Below are positions 16,426-25,081 of a DNA stretch of 64,000 nt, piece after piece (positions within the stretch are counted from its first letter, which is position 1; every line of letters begins with the position of its first letter). The stretch covers positions 1,922,001 through 1,986,000 of the forward strand of contig NZ_CP126739.1 of assembly GCF_030246885.1 (NCBI RefSeq), given 5' to 3'. The notes beneath the pieces are model-generated. The model did not search any database, had not been told where the DNA came from, and was given only the letters and a program-made list of their open reading frames with translations. The position numbers and the translations under genes were made by a program. This DNA is from Microbacterium sp. zg-B185 (lineage in GTDB: Bacteria; Actinomycetota; Actinomycetes; Actinomycetales; Microbacteriaceae).

Positions 16426-17670
16426 ATGCATGCAGCGCCCAAGGTTTTCGGGATCATCCTCGCGGGCGGCGAGGGAAAGCGCCTGATGCCCCTCACCGCG
16501 GACCGCGCCAAGCCCGCCGTGCCCTTCGGCGGGCAGTATCGGCTCATCGATTTCGCGATATCGAACCTGATCAACTCCGGTCTGGGGCAGCTCGTCGTGC
16601 TCACCCAGTACAAGTCGCACAGCCTCGACCGGCACATCTCCCAGACCTGGCGGATGTCGCCGCTGCTGGATTCCTACGTCACCTCGGTGCCGGCCCAGCA
16701 GCGCCTGGGCAAGCGGTGGTTCTCCGGCTCGGCCGACGCCATCCTGCAGAGCCTGAACCTGATCAACGACGAGAGGCCCGACATCGTGGTCGTGATCGGC
16801 GCCGATCACGTCTACCGCATGGACTTCCGCCAGATGCTCGATTCGCACATCGCATCGGGTGCGCGGGCCACCGTCGCCGGCATCCGCCAGCCCCTGTCGA
16901 TGGCCGACCAGTTCGGTGTGATCGATGTCGAGCCGTCCGACCCGACGAAGATCCGGCAATTCCTGGAGAAGCCGCAGGACGCCACGGGACTGGCCGACGC
17001 GCCCAACGAGGTCCTCGCCTCGATGGGCAACTACATCTTCGACACCGACGCGCTGATCGAGGCAGTCGAGGCCGACGGCGAGGTGCCGACCTCCAATCAC
17101 GACATGGGCGGCGACATCATCCCCTACTTCGTCGCGCGCGGCGAGTCGGGCGTGTACGACATGAAACTGAACGACGTGCCCGGCTCCACCGATCGGGATC
17201 GGGACTACTGGCGTGACGTGGGGACCATCGAGTCGTTCTTCGACGCACACATGGATCTCATCTCGACGCTGCCGATCTTCAACCTGTACAACACGCAGTG
17301 GCCGATTCACTCGCAGACCGTCAACTCGCCGCCGGCGAAGTTCGTCCGCGACTCGGTGGGCCGCATCGGCAACGCGATCGACTCGATCGTCTCACTGGGC
17401 TCTGTGCTGTCCGGCACGCATCTGGAACGCAGTGTCGTGGGCCCGTGGACGCTCGCCGCCGGCGGCTCGACGATCACCGACTCCGTCCTGTTCGACCACG
17501 TCCGCGTGGGTCAGGGCGCCCGCATCCACCGCGCGATCCTGGACAAGAACGTGGTGCTGGCCGACGGTGCGACGGTGGGGGTGGACCGGGAGCGCGATGC
17601 CCATCGGGGCTTCACGATCACCGACACCGGCATCACCGTGGTCGGCAAGGGCATCCACGTCGACGCCTAG
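16426..17670 (+). CDS. glgC: glucose-1-phosphate adenylyltransferase (ADP-glucose pyrophosphorylase)
   Basis: Makes ADP-glucose from ATP and glucose-1-phosphate, the committed step of glycogen/maltose-1-phosphate synthesis. The 414 aa comprise a nucleotidyltransferase domain ([20 protein letters not shown] 9-28, [33 protein letters not shown] with the metal Asp) and a C-terminal left-handed beta-helix (about 300-400). Length and motifs are normal. Divergent from glgA with a 46-base gap, the standard actinobacterial arrangement. TAGGGT lies six bases before the ATG, suggesting a leaderless mRNA. Confidence 0.97.
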   Translation: MHAAPKVFGIILAGGEGKRLMPLTADRAKPAVPFGGQYRLIDFAISNLINSGLGQLVVLTQYKSHSLDRHISQTWRMSPLLDSYVTSVPAQQRLGKRWFSGSADAILQSLNLINDERPDIVVVIGADHVYRMDFRQMLDSHIASGARATVAGIRQPLSMADQFGVIDVEPSDPTKIRQFLEKPQDATGLADAPNEVLASMGNYIFDTDALIEAVEADGEVPTSNHDMGGDIIPYFVARGESGVYDMKLNDVPGSTDRDRDYWRDVGTIESFFDAHMDLISTLPIFNLYNTQWPIHSQTVNSPPAKFVRDSVGRIGNAIDSIVSLGSVLSGTHLERSVVGPWTLAAGGSTITDSVLFDHVRVGQGARIHRAILDKNVVLADGATVGVDRERDAHRGFTITDTGITVVGKGIHVDA

Positions 17671-17701
17671 CCCGGTGGCGGGCGTCGGCATTCCGCGGCG
17701 C

Positions 17702-17707
17702 TAGCGT
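17702..17707 (+). promoter_or_regulatory. serB: leaderless -10 (TAGCGT) for serB
   Basis: TAGCGT, the six bases GGAGGG, then ATG 17714. GGAGG abuts the ATG too closely to be an efficient ribosome site. Confidence 0.5.
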
Positions 17708-17713
17708 GGAGGG

Positions 17714-18355
17714 ATGCCTGCGCCGAAGACCCGCTTCCTGCTCGTGCTCGACGCCGACTCGACGCTCATCCGCAACGAGGTGATCGAACTCCTCGCCGAC
17801 GAGGCGGGCCGCGGCGCCGAGGTCGCCGCGGCCACCGAAGCGGCCATGCGCGGAGATGTCGATTTCGCCTCCAGCCTCCGCTCGCGCGTGCGCGCACTGG
17901 CCGGCGTTCCGGTCACCGCGTTCGCTCACGTGCGGGCGCGGATCCAGCCGACGCCGGGCGTACGTGAGCTGATCGCCGCAGCGCACCAGCGCGGCGGCCG
18001 GGTCGGTGTGGTCTCCGGCGGCTTCCACGAGATCCTCGACACGGTCGCGCCCGCTCTCGGCGTGGACGTCTGGCGGGCCAATCGCCTGAGTGTGGTGGAT
18101 GGCGGGCTGTCCGGATTCGTGGACGGCGAGATCGTGGATGCCGAGGCCAAGGCCGCCGCGCTGCGCGAGTGGGCGGCGGAAGCGGGCATCCCTTTGACAC
18201 GGACGATCGCCATCGGCGACGGCGCCAACGACCTGCGCATGATGGCCGCGGCGGGGCTCGGACTGGCCTTCAACGCCAAGCCGGCCGTCCGTGCGCAGGC
18301 GGATCTGGTCATCGAGCGCGTGGACCTGCGAGAAGTGATCCCCGTCCTGCCGTGA
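17714..18355 (+). CDS. serB: phosphoserine phosphatase (HAD family)
   Basis: Dephosphorylates O-phosphoserine in the last step of serine synthesis. The 213-aa HAD phosphatase has motif I LDADSTLIRNE (nucleophile Asp13, acid Asp15; the more usual form is DVDST), a helical cap, VVSGGFHEI as motif II, and IGDGANDLRMM as motif IV. It lacks the N-terminal ACT domain seen in some actinobacterial SerB proteins, so it is the short form. It starts 43 bases after glgC with a likely leaderless promoter, so co-transcription with glgC is uncertain. Confidence 0.9.
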   Translation: MPAPKTRFLLVLDADSTLIRNEVIELLADEAGRGAEVAAATEAAMRGDVDFASSLRSRVRALAGVPVTAFAHVRARIQPTPGVRELIAAAHQRGGRVGVVSGGFHEILDTVAPALGVDVWRANRLSVVDGGLSGFVDGEIVDAEAKAAALREWAAEAGIPLTRTIAIGDGANDLRMMAAAGLGLAFNAKPAVRAQADLVIERVDLREVIPVLP

Positions 18356-18383
18356 CGCCCAGCACGATGTCGGCGGCGCTGGT

Positions 18384-18389
18384 TAGCAT
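18384..18389 (+). promoter_or_regulatory. leaderless -10 (TAGCAT) for the 18.4-kb hydrolase
   Basis: TAGCAT, six bases, then ATG 18396; no ribosome-binding site is visible. Confidence 0.55.
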
Positions 18390-18395
18390 CCCTGC

Positions 18396-19100
18396 ATGCA
18401 CATCATCCTGGTTCCCGGTCTGTGGCTCGATGCATCCTCGTGGGACGAGGTGACTCCCGCGCTCGAGCAGGCCGGCCATAGGGTGCACCCGCTGACCATG
18501 CCCGGCGTCGGAGAACCCGCAGAGCAGTCGTCCGAGATCGGCATCGCGGACTGGATCTCGGCCGTCGTGGCCGAGATCGACCGCGCACCCGGCAAGGTGA
18601 TGCTGGTCGGGCACAGCGGCGGCGGCAACGTCGTGTACGGCGCCGCCGATGCCCGCCCGGAGAAGGTGACGCGGATCGTCTACGTGGACACCTTCCCACC
18701 CGGGGAGGGAAGCTCCATCTGGGATTTCCCGGTGGTGGCGGGAGTGGTGCCGTTTCCGGGCTGGGACACCTTCGAGCAGGCCGAGGTGGCCGACCTGGAC
18801 GCACGCGTGCGCGCGTCGCTCGCTGAGCGGATGCTGTCGGTCCCCGCGCGGGTCCCCAGCGACCCGCTGTCGCTGCGCGACGAACGCCGTCGGCGAGTGC
18901 CGACGACCATGCTGACCGGCGCGATGACGGAGGAGGAGATCCGCGGCTACATGGCAGCGGGACCCGCCTGGGCAGCCGAGCTGACCGCGCTGGACGAACT
19001 GGAGATCATCGAACTGGGTTCGGGGCACTGGCCGCAGTTCTCGATGCCGGACCGTCTGGCTGCGGCCATTCTCACCGCGGTGCCGGACGCGGGGCCCTGA
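18396..19100 (+). CDS. alpha/beta hydrolase (esterase-like)
   Basis: A 234-aa alpha/beta hydrolase starting directly with the first beta strand (IILVPGLWLDASSWDEV). The nucleophile elbow is GHSGGGNVV (Ser about 69), and GSGHWPQFS near the C-terminus gives the catalytic His; the acid residue is less clear. The Trp-rich oxyanion segment (LWLDASSW) resembles MenH/RsbQ-like and aryl-ester hydrolases. Substrate unknown. Flanked by serB (40 bases upstream) and the convergent fabG (10 bases between stops). Confidence 0.85.
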   Translation: MHIILVPGLWLDASSWDEVTPALEQAGHRVHPLTMPGVGEPAEQSSEIGIADWISAVVAEIDRAPGKVMLVGHSGGGNVVYGAADARPEKVTRIVYVDTFPPGEGSSIWDFPVVAGVVPFPGWDTFEQAEVADLDARVRASLAERMLSVPARVPSDPLSLRDERRRRVPTTMLTGAMTEEEIRGYMAAGPAWAAELTALDELEIIELGSGHWPQFSMPDRLAAAILTAVPDAGP

Positions 19101-19110
19101 CCTCTCGCCC

Positions 19111-19818
19111 TCAGTGGCCCATGCCCAGTCCGCCGTCGACCGGGATGACCGCGCCGGAGATGTACGCCGCGTCGTCGGAGGCGATCCAGGTCACCACCCC
19201 GGCGACCTCGTCGGGGGTGGCGAACCGACCGGCGGGGATGCTGCGCTTGTACTCGGCCTGGGTCTCATCGGGCAGCGATGCCGTCATGTCGGTCTCGATG
19301 AAGCCCGGTGCCACGACATTGGCGGTGATCCCGCGGCTGCCCAGTTCCCTGGTCAGGGAGCGGGCGAAGCCGACCAGCGCGCTCTTGGAGGCGGCGTAGT
19401 TGATCTGGCCCGCCGACCCGTACAGCCCCACCACGCTGGAGATGAGGATGACGCGCCCCCACTTGGCGCGCAGCATCCCCTTGGACGCCCGCTTGACGAC
19501 ACGGAAGGCTCCGCCCAGGTTCGTGGCGATGACGCTGTCGAAGTCCTCCTCGGTCATGCGCAGCAGGAGGGTGTCCTTGGTGATCCCCGCGTTCGCGACG
19601 ACGATCTCCACCGGCCCGAGCTGCGCCTCGATCTGGGTGAACGCGGCGTCGACGGCGGCGGCATCGGTCACGTCCGCACGGACCGTGAGGGTGCCCATCG
19701 GACCGTCACCGGAGCGCGCCGTGACAGCGACCCGATAGCCCTCCGCGACGAAGCGCTCGGCGATGGCGCGGCCGATGCCGCGATTGCCTCCTGTGACAAG
19801 AACGACGCGATCGGACAT
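19111..19818 (-). CDS. fabG: 3-oxoacyl-[ACP] reductase
   Basis: A 235-aa short-chain dehydrogenase. The NADP site is VTGGNRGIGRAIAE (8-21), NAG is present in VVANAGITKD, the catalytic Ser is in LISSVVGLYGS, the Tyr-x-x-x-Lys is in NYAASKSA, and PGFIETDM follows, all matching mycobacterial/actinobacterial FabG (MabA-like) proteins of fatty acid elongation. It is away from other fab genes, so another SDR role cannot be fully ruled out. ATG 19818 has GGGAG upstream; the frame is open further but those residues are not SDR-like. Divergent from the DUF3099 gene. Confidence 0.88.
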   Translation of the reverse strand: MSDRVVLVTGGNRGIGRAIAERFVAEGYRVAVTARSGDGPMGTLTVRADVTDAAAVDAAFTQIEAQLGPVEIVVANAGITKDTLLLRMTEEDFDSVIATNLGGAFRVVKRASKGMLRAKWGRVILISSVVGLYGSAGQINYAASKSALVGFARSLTRELGSRGITANVVAPGFIETDMTASLPDETQAEYKRSIPAGRFATPDEVAGVVTWIASDDAAYISGAVIPVDGGLGMGH

Positions 19819-19916
19819 GCAAGCTCTCCCGGGGGCTGGACGCGATGGACTCGGCCAGCCTAGCCGTGCCCTGATCGACCGCCGCGCCTCCCATCCCGGC
19901 GTATTCTTGGAGGACC

Positions 19917-20291
19917 GTGAAGAGTTCGTCGAGGCCCCAATCTGCGACGTCGCTGCCGCGCGCACCGCGCGACGACGAGTCTCGGCGTTCGTCCCGGTAT
20001 CTGGTGCTGATGGGCATCCGCATCGCCTGCTTCATCCTGATGGTCGTGATCACGCCGTACGGCTGGTACACGTGGGTCCTCGGTGGCGCGGCGATCGTCC
20101 TGCCCTACATCGCGGTGGTGCTCGCCAACGTCGGCGCGAACGTGCGCCGAACCGGGGCGGAGAACCCGGAACGTGCGCTGCCGGCCACCCCATCGGCTCC
20201 CTTCATCCCCGGCCAGGATGCACCCGTCCTGCGCATCGAGGAGACCCGCGCGGTGGAGCGCCCCCGGGACAGCTCGGACGGCCAGGCGTGA
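19917..20291 (+). CDS. DUF3099 membrane protein
   Basis: A 124-aa actinobacterial protein of unknown function with a charged N-terminus (about 1-26), two hydrophobic segments (about 32-49 and 53-70, around MVVITPYGWYTWVLGG) and a polar C-terminal tail with an acidic end. GTG start with GGAGG at 19909-19913. It forms an overlapping set with the 80-aa zinc-site protein and SURF1 (GTGA overlaps at both junctions), so a role near cytochrome-oxidase biogenesis is possible but unproven. Confidence 0.85.
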   Translation: MKSSSRPQSATSLPRAPRDDESRRSSRYLVLMGIRIACFILMVVITPYGWYTWVLGGAAIVLPYIAVVLANVGANVRRTGAENPERALPATPSAPFIPGQDAPVLRIEETRAVERPRDSSDGQA

Positions 20292-20530
20292 GCGGCCCGC
20301 CGGAGCCGCGCGCCGACGTGCCCGCCTCGGACTGCTCACGCGCCGGATGCCGCGCCGCCGCCCGCTGGCGGGTGGAATGGCGCAACCCGAAGATCCACGC
20401 GATCGATCGTCGAAAGGTGTGGGTGGCGTGCGACGAGCACCGCGACTATCTGCGGGACTACCTGGCCGCGCGCGAGTTCCCGGTCCAGGTTCGACCGCTG
20501 GACCCGGCGGACGCGGGAGGTCCGCGGTGA
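20288..20530 (+). CDS. 80-aa conserved protein with putative Cys3His zinc site
   Basis: An 80-aa protein I recognise only as a conserved actinobacterial small protein next to SURF1 (sometimes mislabelled acetone carboxylase). Cys16-x4-Cys21 and Cys48-x2-His51 could bind zinc: the segments are DCSRAGCRAAARW and VWVACDEHRDYLRDYL. No signal peptide or membrane segment. The GTG start overlaps the stop of the DUF3099 gene and its own stop overlaps the SURF1 start (GTGA both times), which is strong evidence that it is translated. Function unknown. Confidence 0.82.
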   Translation: MSGPPEPRADVPASDCSRAGCRAAARWRVEWRNPKIHAIDRRKVWVACDEHRDYLRDYLAAREFPVQVRPLDPADAGGPR

Positions 20531-21363
20531 GCCGGGCAACCGCGCCCGCCGCGGTCAGGTGGACCGCATACGTCGCCGTCGCGATCGTCTTCGCGCTGGC
20601 GTGCGCCTTCCTGGCGAACTGGCAGTTCACACGCAACGCCGACCGTGCGCAGCAGCTGGCGCTGGTCGAGCAGAACTACGACGACGCCCCGGTGCCCCTC
20701 GCCGAGATCATCCCGCCGGGTGGGGAGCTGCAGGCGCCGGACGAATGGCGACCGGTGCTGCTGGAGGGCCGGTACGCCGTCGAGGATCAGCTGCTGGTCC
20801 GCAACCGGCCGCACGGCGGCACCGCCGCGTTCGAGGTGCTGGTGCCGTTCCGTCTGACCGACGGACGGGTGCTCCTCGTGAACCGCGGCTGGGTACGCCC
20901 CGGCGAGACCCAGCCACTCCCCGATGAGATTCCGGCGGCGCCCGAGGGCGAGGTCACGGTCATCGTCCGAATGCGGCCCGCCGAGCAGCTGCCCACGTCC
21001 GGACGCTCCGCCCCGGAGGGGCAGCTGCCCACCATCCATCCCCCCGCCGCGGCCGAGATCATCGACCCCGCGGTCGGCGAGGACCTCGAGCTGAGCGCCT
21101 ACGGAGTGCTCGAGTCGGAGGATCCGGCACCGGCGACGCGGCCCACCCCGCTGGAAGTACCCTCCGAGGACCCCGGACCGCATCTGTCATACGCGATCCA
21201 GTGGATCCTGTTCGCCGTGATGGGCTTCGTGTTCATCGGCTACATCATCCGCACCGAGCGGCACTACCGGCGTGAGGATGCCGAGGAGCGCCGACCTCGC
21301 GATCGGGACATGCAGGACGAGGATTCGATCCTGGACGCGGCAGAGGTCACGCCAGTGAGATGA
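20527..21363 (+). CDS. SURF1-family cytochrome c oxidase assembly protein
   Basis: A 278-aa SURF1 protein, assisting heme a insertion into cytochrome oxidase subunit I. It has an N-terminal membrane segment (about 12-33, ending AFLANWQFTR, the family Trp-Gln motif), an external domain with GRYAVEDQLLVRNRPHGG and VLLVNRGWVRPG, and a C-terminal membrane segment (about 220-242, YAIQWILFAVMGFVFIGYII). GTG start coupled to the 80-aa gene. ctaA and ctaB, which make heme A, lie about 14-18 kb downstream. The last 17 bases overlap the convergent ABC-F gene. Confidence 0.9.
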   Translation: MSRATAPAAVRWTAYVAVAIVFALACAFLANWQFTRNADRAQQLALVEQNYDDAPVPLAEIIPPGGELQAPDEWRPVLLEGRYAVEDQLLVRNRPHGGTAAFEVLVPFRLTDGRVLLVNRGWVRPGETQPLPDEIPAAPEGEVTVIVRMRPAEQLPTSGRSAPEGQLPTIHPPAAAEIIDPAVGEDLELSAYGVLESEDPAPATRPTPLEVPSEDPGPHLSYAIQWILFAVMGFVFIGYIIRTERHYRREDAEERRPRDRDMQDEDSILDAAEVTPVR

Positions 21364-22945
21364 GCTCCTGGTAGTCCCTGTTCCACAGGTCCTCGACACC
21401 GTCCGGCAGGATCAGGACCCGCTCCGGGTTGAGTGCCTCAACCGCGCCCTCGTCGTGCGAGACGAGGACCACGGCGCCCTCGTAGTGCGCGAGCGCTCCC
21501 AGGATCTCTTCGCGTGAAGCGGGATCGAGGTTGTTGGTCGGCTCATCCAGCAGCAGCATGTTGGCGCTGGAGACGACCAGGGTCGCCAGCGACAGCCGGG
21601 TCTTCTCGCCGCCGGAGAGCACGCCGGCGGGCTTGAGCACGTCATCGCCGGTGAACAGGAAGGAACCGAGCACCTTGCGCGCCTCGGTCGCCGAGATGTC
21701 CGGAGCGGCCGACATCATGTTCTCCAGGACGGAGCGGGACACGTCCAGATTCTCGTGCTCCTGCGCGTAATAGCCGATCTTCAGCCCGTGGCCGGGCTCG
21801 AGCTGTCCGGTGTCCGGTTTGTCGACGCCGGCGAGGATGCGCAGCAGCGTGGTCTTTCCCGCACCGTTCAAACCCAGCACGACCACCTTCGAACCGCGGT
21901 CGATCGCGAGGTCGACGTCGGTGAAGATCTCCAGGGATCCGTACGATTTCGACAGCCCGGATGCCATCAGCGGCGTCTTCCCGCAGGCCGCAGGCTTGGG
22001 GAAGCGGAGCTTGGCGACACGCTCGACCTGGCGCACCTCGTCCAGGCCGGAGAGCATCTTCTCCGCGCGCGCGACCATCTGGTGAGCGGCGGCGGCCTTC
22101 GATGCCTTCGCGCCGAACCGCGCCGCCTGCAACTGCAGCTGCGTCGCCTTCTTCTCGACGTTGACGCGCTCCTTCTTGCGACGTTCCTCGTCGGCGACGC
22201 GCTGGCGCAGGTAGTTCTTCCAGTTCATGTTGTAGACGTCGATGACCTGGCGGTTGGCGTCCAGGTAGAACACCCGGTTCACCGTCTCGCCGACGAGCTC
22301 CACGTCGTGACTGATCACGATCAGCCCGCCCTTGTAGTTCTTCAGGAAATCGCGCAGCCACACGACGCTGTCGGCGTCCAGGTGGTTCGTCGGCTCGTCC
22401 AGGATCATCGAGTCCGCGTCGGAGAACAGGATGCGGGCCAGCTCGATCCGGCGTCGCTGCCCGCCCGACAGCGTGCCCAGCGGCTGCTCCAGGATGCGGT
22501 CCGGAAGGGAGAGGTTGTGCGCGATGGATGCCGCTTCGGCTTCGGCCGTGTATCCACCCAGCGCCTCGAACCTCTCGGTGAGGCTGCTGTAGCGCTTCAT
22601 CGCCTTGGCGGACACGTCCGCGTTCTCGTCCCCCATCAGAAGCGACGCCTCGTGCATGCCGAGGGCGATCGTGCCGAGCCCGCGCGCATCGAGGATGCGG
22701 GTTCGGGCGAGCATCTCCGGGTCACCGGTGCGGGGATCCTGCGACAGGTACCCCAGCTCACCGGACCGGTCCACGCGTCCGGCCGCGGGCAGCAGATCGC
22801 CGGCCAGCACCTTGGTGAGGGTCGTCTTGCCTGCGCCGTTGCGGCCGACAAGGCCGACCTTGTCGCCGTTGCTGACGCGGAAGGAGACGCCCGCCATCAG
22901 CACGCGGGCTCCCACGCGGATTTCGAGGTCGTGCACGGCGAGCAC
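21347..22945 (-). CDS. ABC-F family ATP-binding protein
   Basis: A 532-aa soluble ABC-F ATPase with two ABC domains. Domain 1 has Walker A VGRNGAGKTT (34-43), signature LSGGQRRRIELA and Walker B MILDEPTNHLD. A charged linker follows (about 240-320, with ERRKKERVNVEKKATQLQLQ). Domain 2 has GLNGAGKTT, LSGGEKTRLSLA and LLLDEPTNNLD. ABC-F proteins act on ribosomes (translation rescue or antibiotic protection); the exact subtype is not evident. GTG 22945 fits the family N-terminus (LAVHDLEIRVG); the frame is open 39 codons upstream without family similarity. No strong ribosome site is seen. Confidence 0.92.
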   Translation of the reverse strand: MLAVHDLEIRVGARVLMAGVSFRVSNGDKVGLVGRNGAGKTTLTKVLAGDLLPAAGRVDRSGELGYLSQDPRTGDPEMLARTRILDARGLGTIALGMHEASLLMGDENADVSAKAMKRYSSLTERFEALGGYTAEAEAASIAHNLSLPDRILEQPLGTLSGGQRRRIELARILFSDADSMILDEPTNHLDADSVVWLRDFLKNYKGGLIVISHDVELVGETVNRVFYLDANRQVIDVYNMNWKNYLRQRVADEERRKKERVNVEKKATQLQLQAARFGAKASKAAAAHQMVARAEKMLSGLDEVRQVERVAKLRFPKPAACGKTPLMASGLSKSYGSLEIFTDVDLAIDRGSKVVVLGLNGAGKTTLLRILAGVDKPDTGQLEPGHGLKIGYYAQEHENLDVSRSVLENMMSAAPDISATEARKVLGSFLFTGDDVLKPAGVLSGGEKTRLSLATLVVSSANMLLLDEPTNNLDPASREEILGALAHYEGAVVLVSHDEGAVEALNPERVLILPDGVEDLWNRDYQELISLA

Positions 22946-23145
22946 AGCAGACGTCCGTTTCTTTTCGGAGAGGAGAGGGCGGCCGAACGGCCAGCCTCCT
23001 ATCCTACCGCCTGCGCGGGACTCCCCCGGCGAGAACTCCGATCCGGTGTGCAGGGATCGCACTCGCCGGCACCTCGCGACGCCTGTTCGCGCTGACCTCC
23101 GGGCTGCATCGTGGGTTCGTCGTTGCCGCCGGAAGCGTCAGCTGA

Positions 23146-23179
23146 AGGCAAGCCCCGGCCGATCGGCCGGGGCTTGCCT
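23146..23179. terminator. terminator after the siderophore operon
   Basis: A perfect 34-base palindrome with a GATC centre (core AAGCCCCGGCC / GGCCGGGGCTT), 14 bases beyond the stop of the substrate-binding protein. It also lies upstream of the ABC-F gene, which reads away from it. Confidence 0.75.
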
Positions 23180-23192
23180 GTTCTCGAGCCGA

Positions 23193-24236
23193 TCAGCCCT
23201 TCGCGGTGGTCGTCGCGGCGGCGAGCTGCTCGACCATCTGGGGAAGAATCCACGGCAGGGTCAGCGCGGTCGGCGAGATCGCCGCGACGTTCTCCTCGCC
23301 GACGATCGCCCCGACCGCACCGGCCGCGACGGCCGGGATCAGTGTGGTGCGCGCCGAGGTGAGGAACGTGTTCAGCGCGTCCTCGCTGTCCACCTGCGTG
23401 AAGATCACCTCGGCGTCGATCTGGTCCAGGTTCTCCGCGCTCACCGTCGTGTAGAACGTCGACTCCCCCTCGTCCAGGGCGGTGACGGACTCGGCGGTGA
23501 CGAAGCCGAGGTCTTCGAGGATCTCCACCCGCGGGTCCGCGGGGAGGTAGAGGTAGAACGTGTCGACATCGTCGGAGGCGTACGCGATGGTCGTCCCGTC
23601 GAATTCCGGGTGCTCGGCCGCGGCATCCGCGACCTGCTCGTCCAGGTCGGCCAGCAGCTGATCGGCCTCAGCCTGCAGCCCCAGCGCTGTCCCGGTGTCC
23701 GCGATCACATCGCGCCACGGGGTGGACCACAGTGCGTCCTCGGGAGCGACGACCGGAACACCGGCTCCGGTGACCGCGTCGTACTCCTCCTGCGTCAGTC
23801 CTGAGTACGAGGCGATCAGGACATCGGGCTCGGTCGCCAGCAGCTCCTCGACCGACAGCTCGTAGGTCGCGTTGTCGAGGATGACGGGCTCCTCGCCGCC
23901 GAGGTCCGCGATGGCCTCTTCCACCCACGGCGTGATGCGGTTCTCGCCTCCGCCGTAGTCCATCGACGCGATCGCGACCGGAACGATGCCCAGTGCGAGC
24001 ACGGCGTCGGTCGCGCCCCAGCCCCAGGTGGCAACGCGTTCCGGGGCGGATTCGATGACCGTCTCTCCGTAGATGTGCTCGAACGTCACCGGGAAGCCGG
24101 CCGACGAGCCGGCACCGCTGGATTCGGTCGACGCCGGTTCGGCGGTGCCGGCGGTGCCGGCGCAGCCGGTGAGGAGGAGGCCTCCGGCAACCGTGAGCGT
24201 GACGAGCGCGCGCAGGCGGGTGTGGGATCGGGACAT
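23193..24236 (-). CDS. iron-siderophore ABC transporter substrate-binding lipoprotein
   Basis: A 347-aa periplasmic-type binding protein of the FecB/FepB family. It has a lipoprotein signal peptide with lipobox LLLTGC (Cys24) followed by a Ser/Thr/Gly/Ala-rich linker; then VTFEHIYGETVIESAPERVATW, VPVAIASMDYGG, EPDVLIASYSGLTQEEYD and the long bridging helix typical of class III binding proteins. ATG 24236 has AAGGAAG upstream; the in-frame GTG/ATG 9 codons earlier lacks a site. Last gene of the minus-strand siderophore operon, after the ATPase by 23 bases. The siderophore is unknown; the fold is Fe3+-siderophore-like. Confidence 0.92.
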   Translation of the reverse strand: MSRSHTRLRALVTLTVAGGLLLTGCAGTAGTAEPASTESSGAGSSAGFPVTFEHIYGETVIESAPERVATWGWGATDAVLALGIVPVAIASMDYGGGENRITPWVEEAIADLGGEEPVILDNATYELSVEELLATEPDVLIASYSGLTQEEYDAVTGAGVPVVAPEDALWSTPWRDVIADTGTALGLQAEADQLLADLDEQVADAAAEHPEFDGTTIAYASDDVDTFYLYLPADPRVEILEDLGFVTAESVTALDEGESTFYTTVSAENLDQIDAEVIFTQVDSEDALNTFLTSARTTLIPAVAAGAVGAIVGEENVAAISPTALTLPWILPQMVEQLAAATTTAKG

Positions 24237-24259
24237 GCGGGATCTTCCTTTCGGTCGCG

Positions 24260-25081
24260 TCACGCCTGGTCCGCGGGGGCGTGAGCGCCGCCGGGGACCG
24301 GGATGACGAGGGGGGTTGAGGTGAGCGGGTCGGGGATGACGAGGGCGTCCAGGTCGAAGGCCCGCGCAACGACCTCGCGAGTGAGGACATCGGCGGGAGC
24401 GCCGTGCGCAACGACGCGTCCGTCGGACATGACGACGAGGTCATCGGCGTAGCGCGCCGCGAGATTCAGCTCGTGCAGCACGACGACGATCGTCGTGCCA
24501 TCGGTGCGGTTGAGGGTGCGCAGCAGATCGAGGACCTCGATCTGGTGGCTGAGGTCCAGGAATGTGGTGGGCTCGTCCAGCAGGAGGATCCGCGGCTCCT
24601 GCGCGAGGGCCATGGCGATCCACACGCGCTGACGTTGACCGCCGGACAAGTCGCCGACGGGCCGCTCGGCCAGCGCGGTCACGCCGGTCTTGGCCATGGC
24701 GTCGTCCACGCGCGCGGTGTCGGCAGCGCTCCATCGCTGGAACACCCCGCGGTGCGGATGCCGACCGCGCGAGACGAGCTCGGCGACGGTGAGCCCGTCG
24801 GGTGCGGTGGGATGCTGGGGCAGGAGGCCGACGCTGCGGGCGAAGCTACGGCGGGGCAGCGTCGTGATGTCGGTGCCGTCCAGCTCGACGCGGCCCGCGA
24901 GGGGCGCATTGACCCGGGCCAGCACGCTCAGCAGCGTCGACTTCCCGCATGCGTTGGCGCCGATGATCATGGTCATCCGTCCGGGGGCGAAGTCGAGGTC
25001 TAGGCCCTCGATCACCCGGCGGCCCGGATAGCCGGCGGCCAGGCCGCGTACGCTCAGGCGAGGTGGATCTGCGGGAGTCAC
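24260..25081 (-). CDS. iron-siderophore ABC transporter ATP-binding protein
   Basis: A 273-aa FecE/FepC-type ATPase. Walker A is GANACGKSTL (about 38-47; Ala-Cys replaces the usual Gly-Ala/Ser), Q-loop LLPQHPTAPDGLTV, signature LSGGQRQRVWIAMALAQ, Walker B ILLLDEPTTFLDLSHQ, switch VVLHELNLAARYADDL. The DLSHQ stretch after Walker B is characteristic of ferric-siderophore ATPases. GTG start at 25081 with AAAGGA upstream, overlapping the stop of the permease gene (GTGA). It powers the two FecCD permeases encoded upstream. Confidence 0.94.
   Translation of the reverse strand: MTPADPPRLSVRGLAAGYPGRRVIEGLDLDFAPGRMTMIIGANACGKSTLLSVLARVNAPLAGRVELDGTDITTLPRRSFARSVGLLPQHPTAPDGLTVAELVSRGRHPHRGVFQRWSAADTARVDDAMAKTGVTALAERPVGDLSGGQRQRVWIAMALAQEPRILLLDEPTTFLDLSHQIEVLDLLRTLNRTDGTTIVVVLHELNLAARYADDLVVMSDGRVVAHGAPADVLTREVVARAFDLDALVIPDPLTSTPLVIPVPGGAHAPADQA

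Noticed and set aside
14112..17216. Open plus-strand frame of over 1000 codons across rpmE2, the ABC ATPase and glgA
   Set aside because: It is the reverse-complement shadow of GC-rich genes: His/Arg/Gly-rich, without any domain.
19902..19907. TATTCT as a -10 for the DUF3099 gene
   Set aside because: A transcript from it would start after the GGAGG ribosome site, only about three bases before GTG, which contradicts use of that site.
22946..23145. Possible attenuator leader before the ABC-F gene
   Set aside because: A small GGCGGCC/GGCCAGCC stem (22978-22996) exists, but I found no clear short upstream reading frame with a ribosome site nor mutually exclusive stems.
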